Of a stretch of 64,000 nt of DNA, positions 25,276-36,669 are shown piece by piece; positions within the stretch are counted from its first letter, which is position 1, and each line of letters opens with the position of its first letter. The position numbers were made by a program, and so were the translations under genes. Origin of the DNA: Amblyornis subalaris (lineage: Eukaryota; Chordata; Aves; Passeriformes; Ptilonorhynchidae); assembly GCA_018881555.1 (NCBI GenBank), contig JACAXG010000014.1, forward strand, positions 5,784,697 to 5,848,696, given 5' to 3'. The notes beneath the pieces were generated by a model, which worked only from the letters and a program-made list of their open reading frames with translations, was not told where the DNA came from and did not search any database.

Positions 25276-28200
25276 TATGAGGGGATTTTACCATAAGATC
25301 CAGACACACACAAGAATTATGAGTCCCAAATACTTTCACAATCCACGTCTGTTTCTGTATATCTAACTTCAGACGTGTCAAGAGGCTTCTTGATAGATGT
25401 GGTTGCTGTGGATCTTTGAAGCCTTGAGGTCCCATTTCTCAGAGACAGATGTAGTCCTTGGAGATATCAGAGGAGAATAAATTTTAACAGTAAACTGCTG
25501 GAAGGGAGGATGTTTATTAGAACTGTCCACATTCATGAAGTTTTCAAGATACTGCCATTGCAAATATCTGTAACGTTGATTAATAAATGAAAAAAGGAAC
25601 GTTGTGCTTGATACTGACCTTTAGCATAAACAGGTCCTCTTCTTGGTAGAGTTTTTGCACATAGTTTGATTTATGTATCTTCCATGGATCTTCGTACTTT
25701 TAAAGAAGAGTCAGGTCCTTTGCAGTTTCGGCTTGTGAAAACAATTTACTTGCTGCAAGCTCTTTGCTGGCACTCAGTTATTGTATTTCAGTGCCACACC
25801 TTTTATAACAGCAAAGAAAATGAGAGTTGTCTTGTGTAAGGTTTAGCTAAGGTGCAGCTGTTATGAAGAGCAAGATTTGCACAGGTATTTCTGTCAGTAT
25901 ATATTCTATTTGCTTCTAGGTATCATTTAAATTTCATTAAACTTCAGGGTAGTGGTCAAAATGAAAACAGATATATATTGATTTCTTCTCCTCCACTGCT
26001 CTTTTGGGATTCTTCTGACCTATGTTCTATGTAAAAATAGGGAAAAAAAAGGGGAATGGATTTTCTGCTTTGCCTGTGACCCGAGTGAGCTCTCCACATT
26101 TAACACTGTGGGAAGGAACAAAGGATGGTTCAGTGCTCCTNTTGTCCTTCTTATCCTGCGGCCAAACCTGAGCTGGGAAGGGAATGTTCTTTGAGGAGGT
26201 GTAGAGAGTCTGGCCTTATTATTCCTATTAAAAGGAGAATGGACTTCAAATGAGTCAGGGTAATATATTTGTGCTGATTATAAACAATGCTTTCAGCATG
26301 CCTGGAGAATGGGAAAAATCTGTGGAACTTCTCTGCTTAAATTTTGCTTCTGCAATGTGGTGTTTCTGCAAAATAACGTGTGTATAAGCAGAAAATTTTA
26401 GAACATAATATCTATTTTTCAACATTTTTGNTTTGGTCTGTGAAATTCCTATTGCTTTTTGTGTTCATTTTCATTGTTCTAGCCACTCTNTTTTCTTTCT
26501 TGTCTTTCCAAGTTTATAATTCTGTTATAGCATTTGGTCTTTTGTGNTTCATTCTCTGTTTAAAAACCTGAGATCACTAAACTCCACTAACAGGTTACTG
26601 CCAGTGAGTGCATTAGTTTATATGTGAATATNAACTAAATAAAAATATTTATTTCNNNCCNAAAAATATTNGGGACACTTTTTAAAATTNGTTATAAGTA
26701 ATANTTCAGATGACAATATTCTTATTCCTTGCTTAATTTTAGTAGCTATAATTGGCAATAATCTCCGTTGTATTTGTGCAACTGTTGTTCTTAATTATTT
26801 ACTTTGAAAAATAATCCTAAGAAGAATTTTTCAAAAATATGTGTAGAATTATATGTTTATCACTGGCTGATAATTTAAAACACAACCAGAAATGCAATAT
26901 CCTGAAATGATACTGCTGCTCTACTCTTCTTCAACAAGGAATTATTTTTTTCAATTATTGCCTTATTTTCTATTTTCTTAGAAACTTTCTTTGCTTCTGA
27001 TCTTCCTGACTCAAATTGTCCTTGAATTTCAGGGACTTTAACCTAAACATTAACCAGCTCCTCAACTCTGTTATTTCAACAAAATTATTAATTTTTCATG
27101 CACATCTCNGGTTACACAAGCTCGTTTGAGGATGCAAAGCTTCTTACCAAAGAGATGGTTCAGAAATCATTTAAGGCCAAGGACTCTATTTGGAGTTTTG
27201 AGTGAATATTCACATCAAATGTGCTGTTATGCACAAAATAAAACCCAGTTCTCCTGGGTGTTCATAATCGCCCTCGGAAGCTGAATCCAGCAGTTCCACA
27301 AGTCAGCATGAACATAATAAAACACTGCAAATACATGAGCAAGTTGTTAAGTAAATTAAACACCAGTGTTGATATCTCTGAGGAGCGCTGCAAATAGATT
27401 ATGGTTTGTTTGTCTCCGTTCTGTAATCCAAGAAATAAGCCAATATGTGTGACAAGGATTACCATAGATTCGGAATTTTAGGATTTTCTGAGCATGGCTC
27501 GTTTTCCACTCTGTACTCTAAACAGGATTAATGGGGGTCTTGAGAACACCTCTATCTTCATTTTGGAACACTGTCATTTGAGATTGATTTGCCAGGATAT
27601 TTCTCTTTCTTCAGTAATTTTAATCAAATTATTACTGGTACATGAGCAAATGTATCTACTTTATCTGATCTTGAGTGTGAAAGATTAATAAAGATGAACT
27701 GAGGACTTGGAACACTTCCATTGCAACCTGGCTTTTTAAAACCACTGATTCTTTGTATTTCTTTTGAAGGTGAAAGCGCTTTAGAACAAGATAAAAGCAG
27801 ATGGAAAATTTGGCTTTTTTAACTTGTTCTGTGCCTTTGAATCTGCCTATATCATCAGAATTTAATGTGAAAATGATCATGCAGTTCCAATTGCATGCTC
27901 CACTAAGACAAAGCTAAATGATATTAACATACTGTGCACTGCTAGACATGCATTATTAGTAGATTTATCTTCTTTTACAAATTTTTTGACAGTATTATCA
28001 TGCAAGTAAAATTAACACTTCAACTTCTTTAAATTGCTAAAACAGCAGATACGTATTAATTATTTATCATTTTCAGCCAGATTATTAGAGGCTTTTTTTT
28101 TTTTTAATGTTTTTCTTGAATTATCCCATATTTCCTAAAAAAAAAAACCTAGAGAAAAAGAAAGCATAAAGTTTTTTGGTTGTTTTATTTTTTAATCTGT

Positions 28201-31200
28201 AAGTAGCTTTTGGATTGATGTGCATATTTAAGTGTCGTTCTGTGCCTAGGAATGACTTTGGGTCCTAGAGGATTGTGGCTTGGCAATACAAGCCTTTGGG
28301 TTGAATTGGGANGAATTCCTGCCAAACCATCCACCTCCTTGTCCCAGCTTACCTCTTATTCTGCTCATTTATCTGTGAGGAGCACTGATTTTTAAAGTGT
28401 GCTGGTCTGGTTCATAGTATGGCTCCTGAAACGATTGTGCTGCACAATTAACTGGTCTGGTGTGGGGAGAGGAGTAAGCAACAAGCTGGGGGGGAAAGGG
28501 AGACTCTACACCCTTGCATGACCTCATATGTCATCAAAATGAAGCCAAAATGGGATTTCAACAGCTTCAAGCAAATATGGAAGAATGAATCAGAGACATA
28601 CATTATTTCAAGGAAAGCATACTGTACCACAGTTAACATATGCAATTTTATTTCATGTCATCCTCCAAATATGTACAGACAGCACGTGATTCTGAGTCAT
28701 TGCAACGTTCACTACGTGCTATAAACAAAATAATTGTCATCCTAAACCTGTCACTTTCAGTGTTGTCTTAGAGATTTTCTATTTCCATTCCATTCCTTGT
28801 AGAGCGTTATGGGGCTTTTATTACNTTTAATAACAATAAATCTCATTATTGTGAGTAAACAGGAATCTGTGCTTGTTCNTAATCAGAACATCAGTGTTAC
28901 CTGATGTATATTCTGGCTGCTGCAAACATATTTCACATAAAGCAAGACCCTTATTTTACTGTATGTAGTCTCCATCATCACTGAAGGGAAGGAAATCTGT
29001 ATCAGTGTCTCATTTTCATGTTTATTGTTTGCTTCATCTATGGTGGCCATCACCAAGGTTTATTTCATGAGGGAGCAAGCTCTAAGACCTGCCCATTAAC
29101 TCTTCAGTGTGCCAGAAGTTCCTTATTTCTTGAAGTGGTTAACAGAAAACATAATTCATATAGGAGGTGCCGTGTGCCCTTCTGCTGGTGTGACTTTATG
29201 GCCCCACTCTGGGGCAGGATACTCCTGCTTGGTGGCTTCCTGGATGCTTTTTGCAGGAGGGAGAGACTACTTTTTTACACTGAAACTGATAACAAATTCC
29301 ATAACGTGCTTGGCACCTGAATTCAAAGTGTTCTACAATATATCAGTTTTAAAATCCACCTCTGTCAAGCTTAGTTCATCGGTCTGATTTGTGTTCCCTC
29401 CTGCACAGGCACACACACATACACAGAACCACACAGAACCTTCCCTCCAGATTCCAGTTCAAGAATATTGTATAGTTCATAGTCTGGAGCAACAAACAGG
29501 TGCAATTCACACATAGGCTCGTGGGTATAGGATTCATGAAGTAGTTTTCCCTAAGAGGAAGATTAAAAAAAGAAAGTCCAAGTATATGCCCCATAGTTAA
29601 TGTTTTGGATGGTGCAGTAATGCTGAACATCAGAGCAATTGCTTTGAGTAGTTCTGCTGAACTGCACTTGATTGATACCTCTGCATATTTTAGGAAAATA
29701 AAAAATACCACTTAGCAATAAATTTGTTGTAGAATTATTTTATCATATAGTGTTTAAATTGCCAATTTGGTGCAGAGATGTAAAGTTTCAGTAAGAACTG
29801 CAGTATTTATTTTTGCAGTCCTTAATGGTAACTTATTATGCAAGTTAAGGCTTGGATAATATGGTTGCAGCAGTTTGTGGTCAGTTTTTTACATGACTGA
29901 TGCTTCTGAGTGTTTCCAACCCTTTTAGCATTGACTATTTCCACAGACCCTCCTTACAGTGGGTTGTACCTATGTTCTTAAATTTGCAGGTAAAAAGTGC
30001 TAAGCAGATGTTTTGCTATCAAGAATACCTCAAATAGAATCCAAAATTAAATACTGAAGTATTGATGATGCTGGTTTGAATTCAGTATGGATGGCAAAGA
30101 AAAAATTGGGCAGAAACTGAAATTTATGATTATTGGATTTTTTAAATAAGCTTATTTTTGAAGCACTGAGAGATATTTATTTTTTGTCTCGTAACCCATT
30201 CAATATCTGTCCACCCTTTTGAATGTCCATGACCACTGTTAAAATGTTGGGCAGTGGTTTGTTTGGCCAAACCTGCTGTCAGTGGAGAGTTTCAGTTCAG
30301 NAGTGAGACAAGCACTGGCTAACACAGAAAAACCTGAGAATTATCTTGTCCTTTCTCCCCTGTTGCACTCCGTCGTTAGTAGAATATAAAAATATGTTTT
30401 AGCTATTTGTAACGTGTGGAAGAATTGCTCTTCTCTTTTTTATGACTTAGTGGTTACACAATTGTAGGATACTTAAAAAGGAAAAATTTTACTTCGTGTC
30501 AATTGGTGTGGAAATGTTATGTAATGTTGCTCTATTTTGGCCACCTCTGTCATTTTAATTATTAGCCACTACAACAAGCCAAGTGGAAGGGGAGATTCAA
30601 AATGGTGAGAATATTGTGAAAAGTTGTTTGGTTTTCTTTTTATTCTTGCCATTTTATTAAATATTCTCAGAAAGGAGGAGGGAAATTAATGAGATGGTTT
30701 TGCATCAGCGTGTCAAAGCAGTTTTGTTTTTACACAATAAATGTGTTGCTTTTTATTCTGTGTATCTTAAAAAGAAACAAGACTGACAGTATTTTTAAAC
30801 TACATTAAGTAGGCATTAAGACAAGAGTGATTTGCACTGAGAGGGAGGGGAGTGATGTTTTTATCTCTTTCATAGTGGTTAAGCACATTTCCTTGTGAGG
30901 GAGGGAAAAAGATGACAGCAAGTTCTAGAGGGTTTCTTTTTTTTTGTTTTCATATTAACTGTAGAATTTTTAGTTTTATTGTAAAGGATGACAGAAATCT
31001 GTTTAAAGAGACAGTCTTGAGTGATACATACACAGATTTGCATCCACTCCATTGATAAAAAGAGTAAACAGAATAAAAAAACCAGATAAAATTATGTAAA
31101 CAGAATAAAGTGAATATACTTTGTAAAAGCAAAGCAGTATTTCCANAGCATTAATGATTTTTGTATGTATCACTGGGTGTATGGTCTTGTTAACTTTGTT

Positions 31201-34200
31201 TTACTTTGTTAACTTGTTTTACCTGTTCATCACAGGTAGTGCGGTAACTTTGGTTGTCTTTTAAACTTTTTGTTAACTCCTAACATCATGAGAAAGTGAA
31301 TTTTTTTTAAAAAAGATTTTTTTTTTTTTAATCTATCACCAAGAAAAAATTGAAAAATATTTTTCAGATCCCTTCTGAGGACTCTCAGTAGCTTGTTTCT
31401 CTTGCAGGCGATCCTCACTGCCTTTCAGTTCTGTATTTCCTGTAAATGTGCATAAGCCTTCCACAGGCACAGCCATCTCTCTCACCCACATCTCAAATCA
31501 CTGCCTGAGTGTCCCTTGTCCATTTGTGCCCATCCTGAAATTCAAGCTGCCCCAGTGCTGCTGTAATTGGCAGAGCAGTTCATCATCTCATGCTTCACTG
31601 CCTGTAAAGCTGCTTTGAAAGGCCTTTCTTGTGGCTGTTGTTAAAATCCCTGGCTGCAGAATTTCAGTTCTTTTTTTTTTTTTNCCCCCCACAAAAGAAA
31701 AGCAAATGTTTTTTCTCTTCCTCCTTGTTTCTACCACTGGCTACTGAAGCAAAGCACTTCAAAACTGACATATGTTCCACATTGTAATTCTAGTGGATAA
31801 TTCATAGAGAACTGAATAAAGACATAGCAGGAAACTGCTTGTTACCAATTCTGCTCTATAGGCACCTGCTCCAGGTTCTGCTCCTCTTGGGTAACTTTTT
31901 TCTGTGCCAGTTATTTTTTTTCCTTATCCTTGCTGATATTTTTAGCTTCTACATCTCAAGATACTCTTAAGTCTGAAGTTACAGTCTTCTCCTTGCCATT
32001 AATAAAATCCATTCTTATTTCCATTTTAAACACCATGGGGTGTTCAGCACCATTTTTGTTAGAGGAAGAGGTTTCTATTTGACTTCATATGCAGGAAAAC
32101 ATATATGTGACTATCATAAATTCCAAACACTGAGTAGATGGGGAGCTCTTTCCCAGAATTTCGTGTTCATAAGTGCTTGCAGAACAGCATCAGTTTTCCT
32201 GGGTCAGTATTCTAACTGCATCCATTTGCAGCAAGAAATAACAGCCAGAATCAGCTTGTTGAAAGAGAAGATTTAGGAAGGCCAAAAACATGTCAGTGAC
32301 TTTGTGAGGTGTAGCAGGTGGGTGCATTTTATATGAGAGGTTAAGTGGGCTTAATTGAAGGCTGCTTTTTGGGTTAGAAGAATCTGTCTTAAAAATGCTT
32401 CTCATGGACAGAATTGCAAGCAGCTCTAGCTGAAGATTTAATCAAGGAGCTGCTGCATGGCAAAATTATGATGATTACTAGTAGAGGTGTGAGTTTAGTG
32501 CCCAGAATCACCAACCATTGTAGGCACTGCAGAGTCCCTTTCAGCCTGGTTAGATATAAGTCGGAAGAACCACAGATAAACTGTTTTTTGGGGAATTATA
32601 AGGAAATCGTTGTGACTGGCTGCAGGAGAACCACTGGAAGCTCACAGCTGTTGGATGTTACCAGCAAAGGTGGGGGGAAGCTGTGTACAAGTTCAAAGCA
32701 CAGATAATATAAATGTGTGTGACATNTCAGTCTATACATCTCTGGTTTTGTCACGCTTAATGCAAGATCCAAGTGCTGACAAAGGACAGTGCAGAGCATA
32801 CACTGGGAATGAGCAAATGGAAGAATGCCTCTTCCACAGAAATGCATTGAACTAACTGCTCACTTCAGGCAGTTGAGTGACAGAACCACCTTATTTGACC
32901 AAATGCATGTTATTCTCTCTTTTATGCTCTAATTTATTCCCTTCATGTGCTGTGAAGTCCTGCTCGGAGTGTCTATCCTCAGCATAAAACTGTTTGTCAA
33001 ATTTCTATGAAGCTTAAGGTGAAAAATTAATGAGCCATTCACTTCAGATATTTCAAAACTAATACTGCTCTATTATTAATGCAGCAGAAAGTCAAAGATG
33101 TGGGTATGTGCAATTATGGCTTGGTGTTCAGTTAGTCTACTTTTTTGTGTGTATTTTGGGGGAACATCATTAAAATGGTGTTTCAGGTCNTAGAAGGGAT
33201 TATTTTGATGAATTCTATCAGTAAACTTTTTAGGCAGTTTTAGTTGTTAACTTTTTGTTTTATCTAATCATGGCAGAGGGTGACTTCAATAAACAGATAA
33301 TGATGAAATAGAATACTCTGTCCAATCTTCCTTTGAGTATGGAATTTAAACAAAAATGGACAGAAAGTTGATTCATATAACACAAAACCTCTTAGAGAAA
33401 TATAAATAAAAGCNTATTAGCATAATACTGAAGAAGCTGTGGGTGAAGCAATATTTTTGCACTAGAGATGTATGACATTGTGACTAACTGATTTTTCAGT
33501 NTTCACAAGTCACTACTGAAATGATGATATAATTGTACTTTAACCCAGAATTGAGTGGCATTAGGTGCACAAGTATTACTATTAAATTCTCCCAGTAAAA
33601 AATGTTCATAAATCTCAGAACATGTTGCCAGTACCACTAAGTTAAGGGATGGAGCACTGTGAAATGCTGAGTTACAAGTGTGTGTCCCAGACTGAGCAGT
33701 GTGGAAAAGGTTTGGTGGTGCTCAAGGTTTGTGCTTGCATTGAAAAAGAAAACATCAAACACACAGTCACTGCAGAAGGAGAAATGCAGGCCTTGCTTTC
33801 TGTGCAGAAACTTTCTNTAGATTGCCTTTTTTGTGCTCCTAAAATTAACTTAATAATTGATTACCATATTTTCCTTCTCGCTTTACAGTGTGTCCTCTAG
33901 AGACTTCCTGAAATTAATAGTGGTTCTGGGCCTGGCANGGTTACACTGTTAGACTTGCAGAGAAGAAAGAATTCTGTTTCTTGGAAGAGTTTCATGCTAT
34001 AAAACTAAATTTCATTACAAGCGAAATGTCAAATTTAAATTATCCTCGAAGCATTTGTTGTTCCCACAGATCCTGAAAGCAAAGTGCTCCAAAGGGTCTG
34101 GCATCCAGCAGAGAAAGTGCCAGCAAGAATCTCCAAGTTCTTTTGATATGTTGGTTTCTTCCTGAAGTTGCACTGCACTGTTTCACAGTCAGTACAGCAC

Positions 34201-34401
34201 CAAGCCCATGAGTAACCTGAAAACTGAATGATTAGGCTTTAACCAGCAGCCCTGGAAATCTCCAGATTTTTAAATGTGCACTGAAGAGATTGGTCTTGAA
34301 TGGTTCACTTTTGAAATCTGATCATGATGCAGATTGCTTTCCTCAGTCTCCTTGACAAGCTACTCTCATAGCAACTAATAAATGCATGGCANAGGGAAAA
34401 G

Positions 34402-34470
34402 AACTCCTTTTCTTTTCTGTTTTCTTTTCTCTCTTTCTTATCTCTTCTCCCTTCTCTTCTCTTTTCTTTG
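34402..34470. repeat. Pyrimidine-rich low-complexity tract (TTTTC/TTCTC)n
   Basis: Almost unbroken pyrimidines on the + strand made of short TTTTC, TCTCT and TTCTC units, with a few interruptions. Low complexity, not a perfect microsatellite. It sits just upstream of the antisense CR1 relic at 34.5 kb. Confidence 0.8.
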
Positions 34471-34534
34471 TAATAATTCCAATACTGGAGTTTTTTTGTT
34501 AATAGTTCATCAAATTCAGTTAGTAGACAATTTT

Positions 34535-34735
34535 ATAGAAATCAGGTCTGGAAAAGATGTCAAGAGGTCATGTAAAGTAGCACCTTCCCTCAGGGGGGGC
34601 ATCAGCCACATCTACATCATTCCTGGCAGATGTTGGCTTACACTTTTCTTTGAAAAGAGTTCAGTTGTAGAGATTTTACCACCTGCTTAGGCAAGTCTTC
34701 ATGAATTCCTCCTATTAGAAANTTTTTCTTCCAGG
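34535..34735 (-). mobile_element. Old CR1-type LINE 3' end, antisense
   Basis: Reading the minus strand from 34735 down, the order is a diverged AAGTTTTTC-like block, then GCCTAAGCAGGTGGTAAAAT, then a block like ACTCTTTTCAAAGAAAAGTG, then a GCCAGGAATGATGTAGATGT block, then CATGACCTCTTGACATCTTT and CCAGACCTGATTTCTATAAA. This follows, with many changes, the order of old CR1 3' ends known from turtles, crocodiles and birds (tail 'GATGACCTCTTGAGGTCCCTTCCAG ... ATTTCTATGA'). It is strongly diverged, so the insertion is ancient, in contrast to the cleaner fragments at 13 and 15 kb. Confidence 0.72.
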
Positions 34736-35394
34736 TTAGTCTGCCCAGATAACTTAAATCTGCCTTTCTATATTATTTTTTTCTTTTTCTGACATACTTC
34801 AACCTCCATCTTCTGTTGTGAAATGATTCATTTTTTAAGCATGGAGCCTTTTCTCCTGTAAGTTGTTCTTGAAAGTGTGTCTTCCACAGGTTATTCAGGT
34901 ATGAAGCTCAAGTTGTGAGTAACTGGAGAAAGGAGATTTTTTTTCTCATCTGAAACGTTTTGAGCTTCATTGCTCCTGTAGTACAGTCTGCAGATTGACA
35001 AACACTAGACAGAAAATAATGTCTCGATTGCACATCTCTGATGGACTTTTTAGGATTCTTTTTGATTGCAGAAACAGACTCTCAAAGCCTGAGCAAACTG
35101 ATTTTTCCATCAGTTTACTGAAGTGACAGCTTCAAGAGATTTCAAACCCAGACCAACTTTGATAAGAAAAATCTTTTCTTAAATTGTTTTGGAACAGCTT
35201 CACCTTTCCACTTAAAAATTTTGTCTGATTCTTTCAACCTGANCACTGATAACCTTGCCACTGTGTTTTAAAGCTGAACAAAACCTTTTGTTTCTCCATA
35301 ATTAAATGATACAGCTTTGGTCAATTTTTTACATTATGATTAAGGGCATACTTTAAAAAGTCTCGGGAGCTTAAAAATTGAGGATGTGTCTAGA

Positions 35395-35415
35395 TTTTTT
35401 TTTTTTTTTTTTTTT
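35395..35415. repeat. Poly-T run (21 T)
   Basis: Uninterrupted run of 21 T, the longest homopolymer I see in the window. No adjacent element on the minus strand is recognisable as its source. Confidence 0.9.
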
Positions 35416-36525
35416 ATGTTGTGGTTCGGTGACAATGATCCTGACAGTGGTTTTATAGAAATTCATTTGGAACATGTGCTGATTGCTGATAGCTTCCTCC
35501 CTTTGTGCTTGCACTCACATGGGATTTGAAGGATGCTTTTGGGTAGTAAAGAACTCCGTGGTGACAGAAAATANGGGGTTTGTTTCACTGAGGTCTCAGG
35601 GAGAGGCCTTGCGTTCTGAATCTCCAGTGGAAGGTTTGGAAGTGATTCAGTAGGGGCAGGTCTGTTGGAAGGCTTTGGGAGTGCTGCAGGTTGTGTTGGG
35701 GCTGTGTCCTGCCCCGGATCATTACCTTCTCTCCTGTTCTGTGGTGGGCTTTGTATCTCCTAGAAGTGTTCCTTCTTTCCGTGGGAAGAGGTGATCCCTG
35801 TGTCAGGCCACCTGAAGTAGCTGAGAAAAGCAGGTGAAGTGCTTCAGAGCATTTCCATNTGCAGAGCTAGGCTTTTGCTAATTTTCTTTTTCCGGTTCTG
35901 TCAGTTGGTCTCCCAAAATATCTCANTATCTCATCAGAAACTTTTCCATGATCAAATGTTGGGCAGGCATGTGTACAGAAACTGCCATTTTTTCAGTTAA
36001 AGGGAGATTTTAATATTCACATAAAACTGCTGCTATTAAGAGGTTTGTGCTATGCCTTCTTAAGATCTTTAAGCTGTAAATGAAGTATTCTGATACTTTC
36101 TGGTCCATACNTTCCTCCACTTGATGTGTCTGTTTAGTACCCTCTCCTTCCAGACCTCCTTCAGCTGTTCAGTTTTTACTTNAATTTGAAAGTTGTTGCT
36201 GATCAGAAATTCTATTTTTCAATGGTTCCTTTAACTATCCACCAATTTAATTTGTTGTGTTAAGTCTGCTTAGACTCTTNGATAGTTTCTTTCTTGTGGA
36301 ACACTTGCCCACATACTGTAATATGTAATGTAATTTTGTGGTAGGTGTTCTTAAAGAAATCTTTTTTTTTTTTTTCAATAAGGTGTTCATTACAAAGCAA
36401 CAGCTGTTTATCTAAATCAGTTGTTTTAAGTTGTATAGTAGATATTTGCATTTTTGGTTTGGCTTTTGAAGGAGAGAAATCCAAATTTCTTTTACTAAAG
36501 TGCTCTTCTCTTTCTGTTGTTTAAG

Positions 36526-36669
36526 ATGGAAGCTACAGGCAAAATCGACTNAACCTCACAACACTGTTGGTACAGCCAATTTCTGCAGTGCTTGCCAGAA
36601 AACTTGCTTCCCTACCTGAGGACACTGCCCAAAAAGACAGGTGTACACCCCTCCAGCTGCCAGCTACAG
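36526..36669 (+). CDS. NAALADL2: NAALADL2 internal exon: linker into peptidase-like domain
   Basis: This 144-nt exon completes a split Asp codon, encodes 47 residues (starting GSYRQNRLNLTTLLVQPISA and ending RCTPLQLPAT), then leaves one base of a split Gly codon. LLVQPISAVLARKLA corresponds to the PVHPIGYYDAQKLL region of GCPII at the PA/peptidase boundary. The Asn-Leu-Thr triplet is a potential N-glycosylation site. The N at 36551 is the third base of a CTN codon and does not change Leu. Acceptor is ctgttgtttaag, donor gtaatg at 36670. Both borders are phase 1, so the exon can be skipped without frameshift. The frame is open well beyond the exon on the 3' side, but similarity stops at the donor. 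Confidence 0.92.

Larger units (their letters stand above)
1841..36525 (+). other. NAALADL2: NAALADL2 intron, 34.7 kb
   Basis: This long intron lies between the PA-domain exon and the next exon. It is AT-rich with scattered poly-A and poly-T runs, one tetranucleotide and one CA microsatellite, and CR1 fragments near 13.1, 15.1, 25.2 and 34.6 kb. Open frames inside it (for example 4835-5305 and 9930-10298) have no splice borders or recognisable protein similarity and look like chance frames. G+C-richer patches occur near 9.72-10.33, 31.42-31.69 and 35.56-35.85 kb and are unexplained. I see no tRNA, snoRNA or miRNA hairpin that I can support. Ends are gtaagt at the donor and tttaag at the acceptor. 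Confidence 0.85.
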
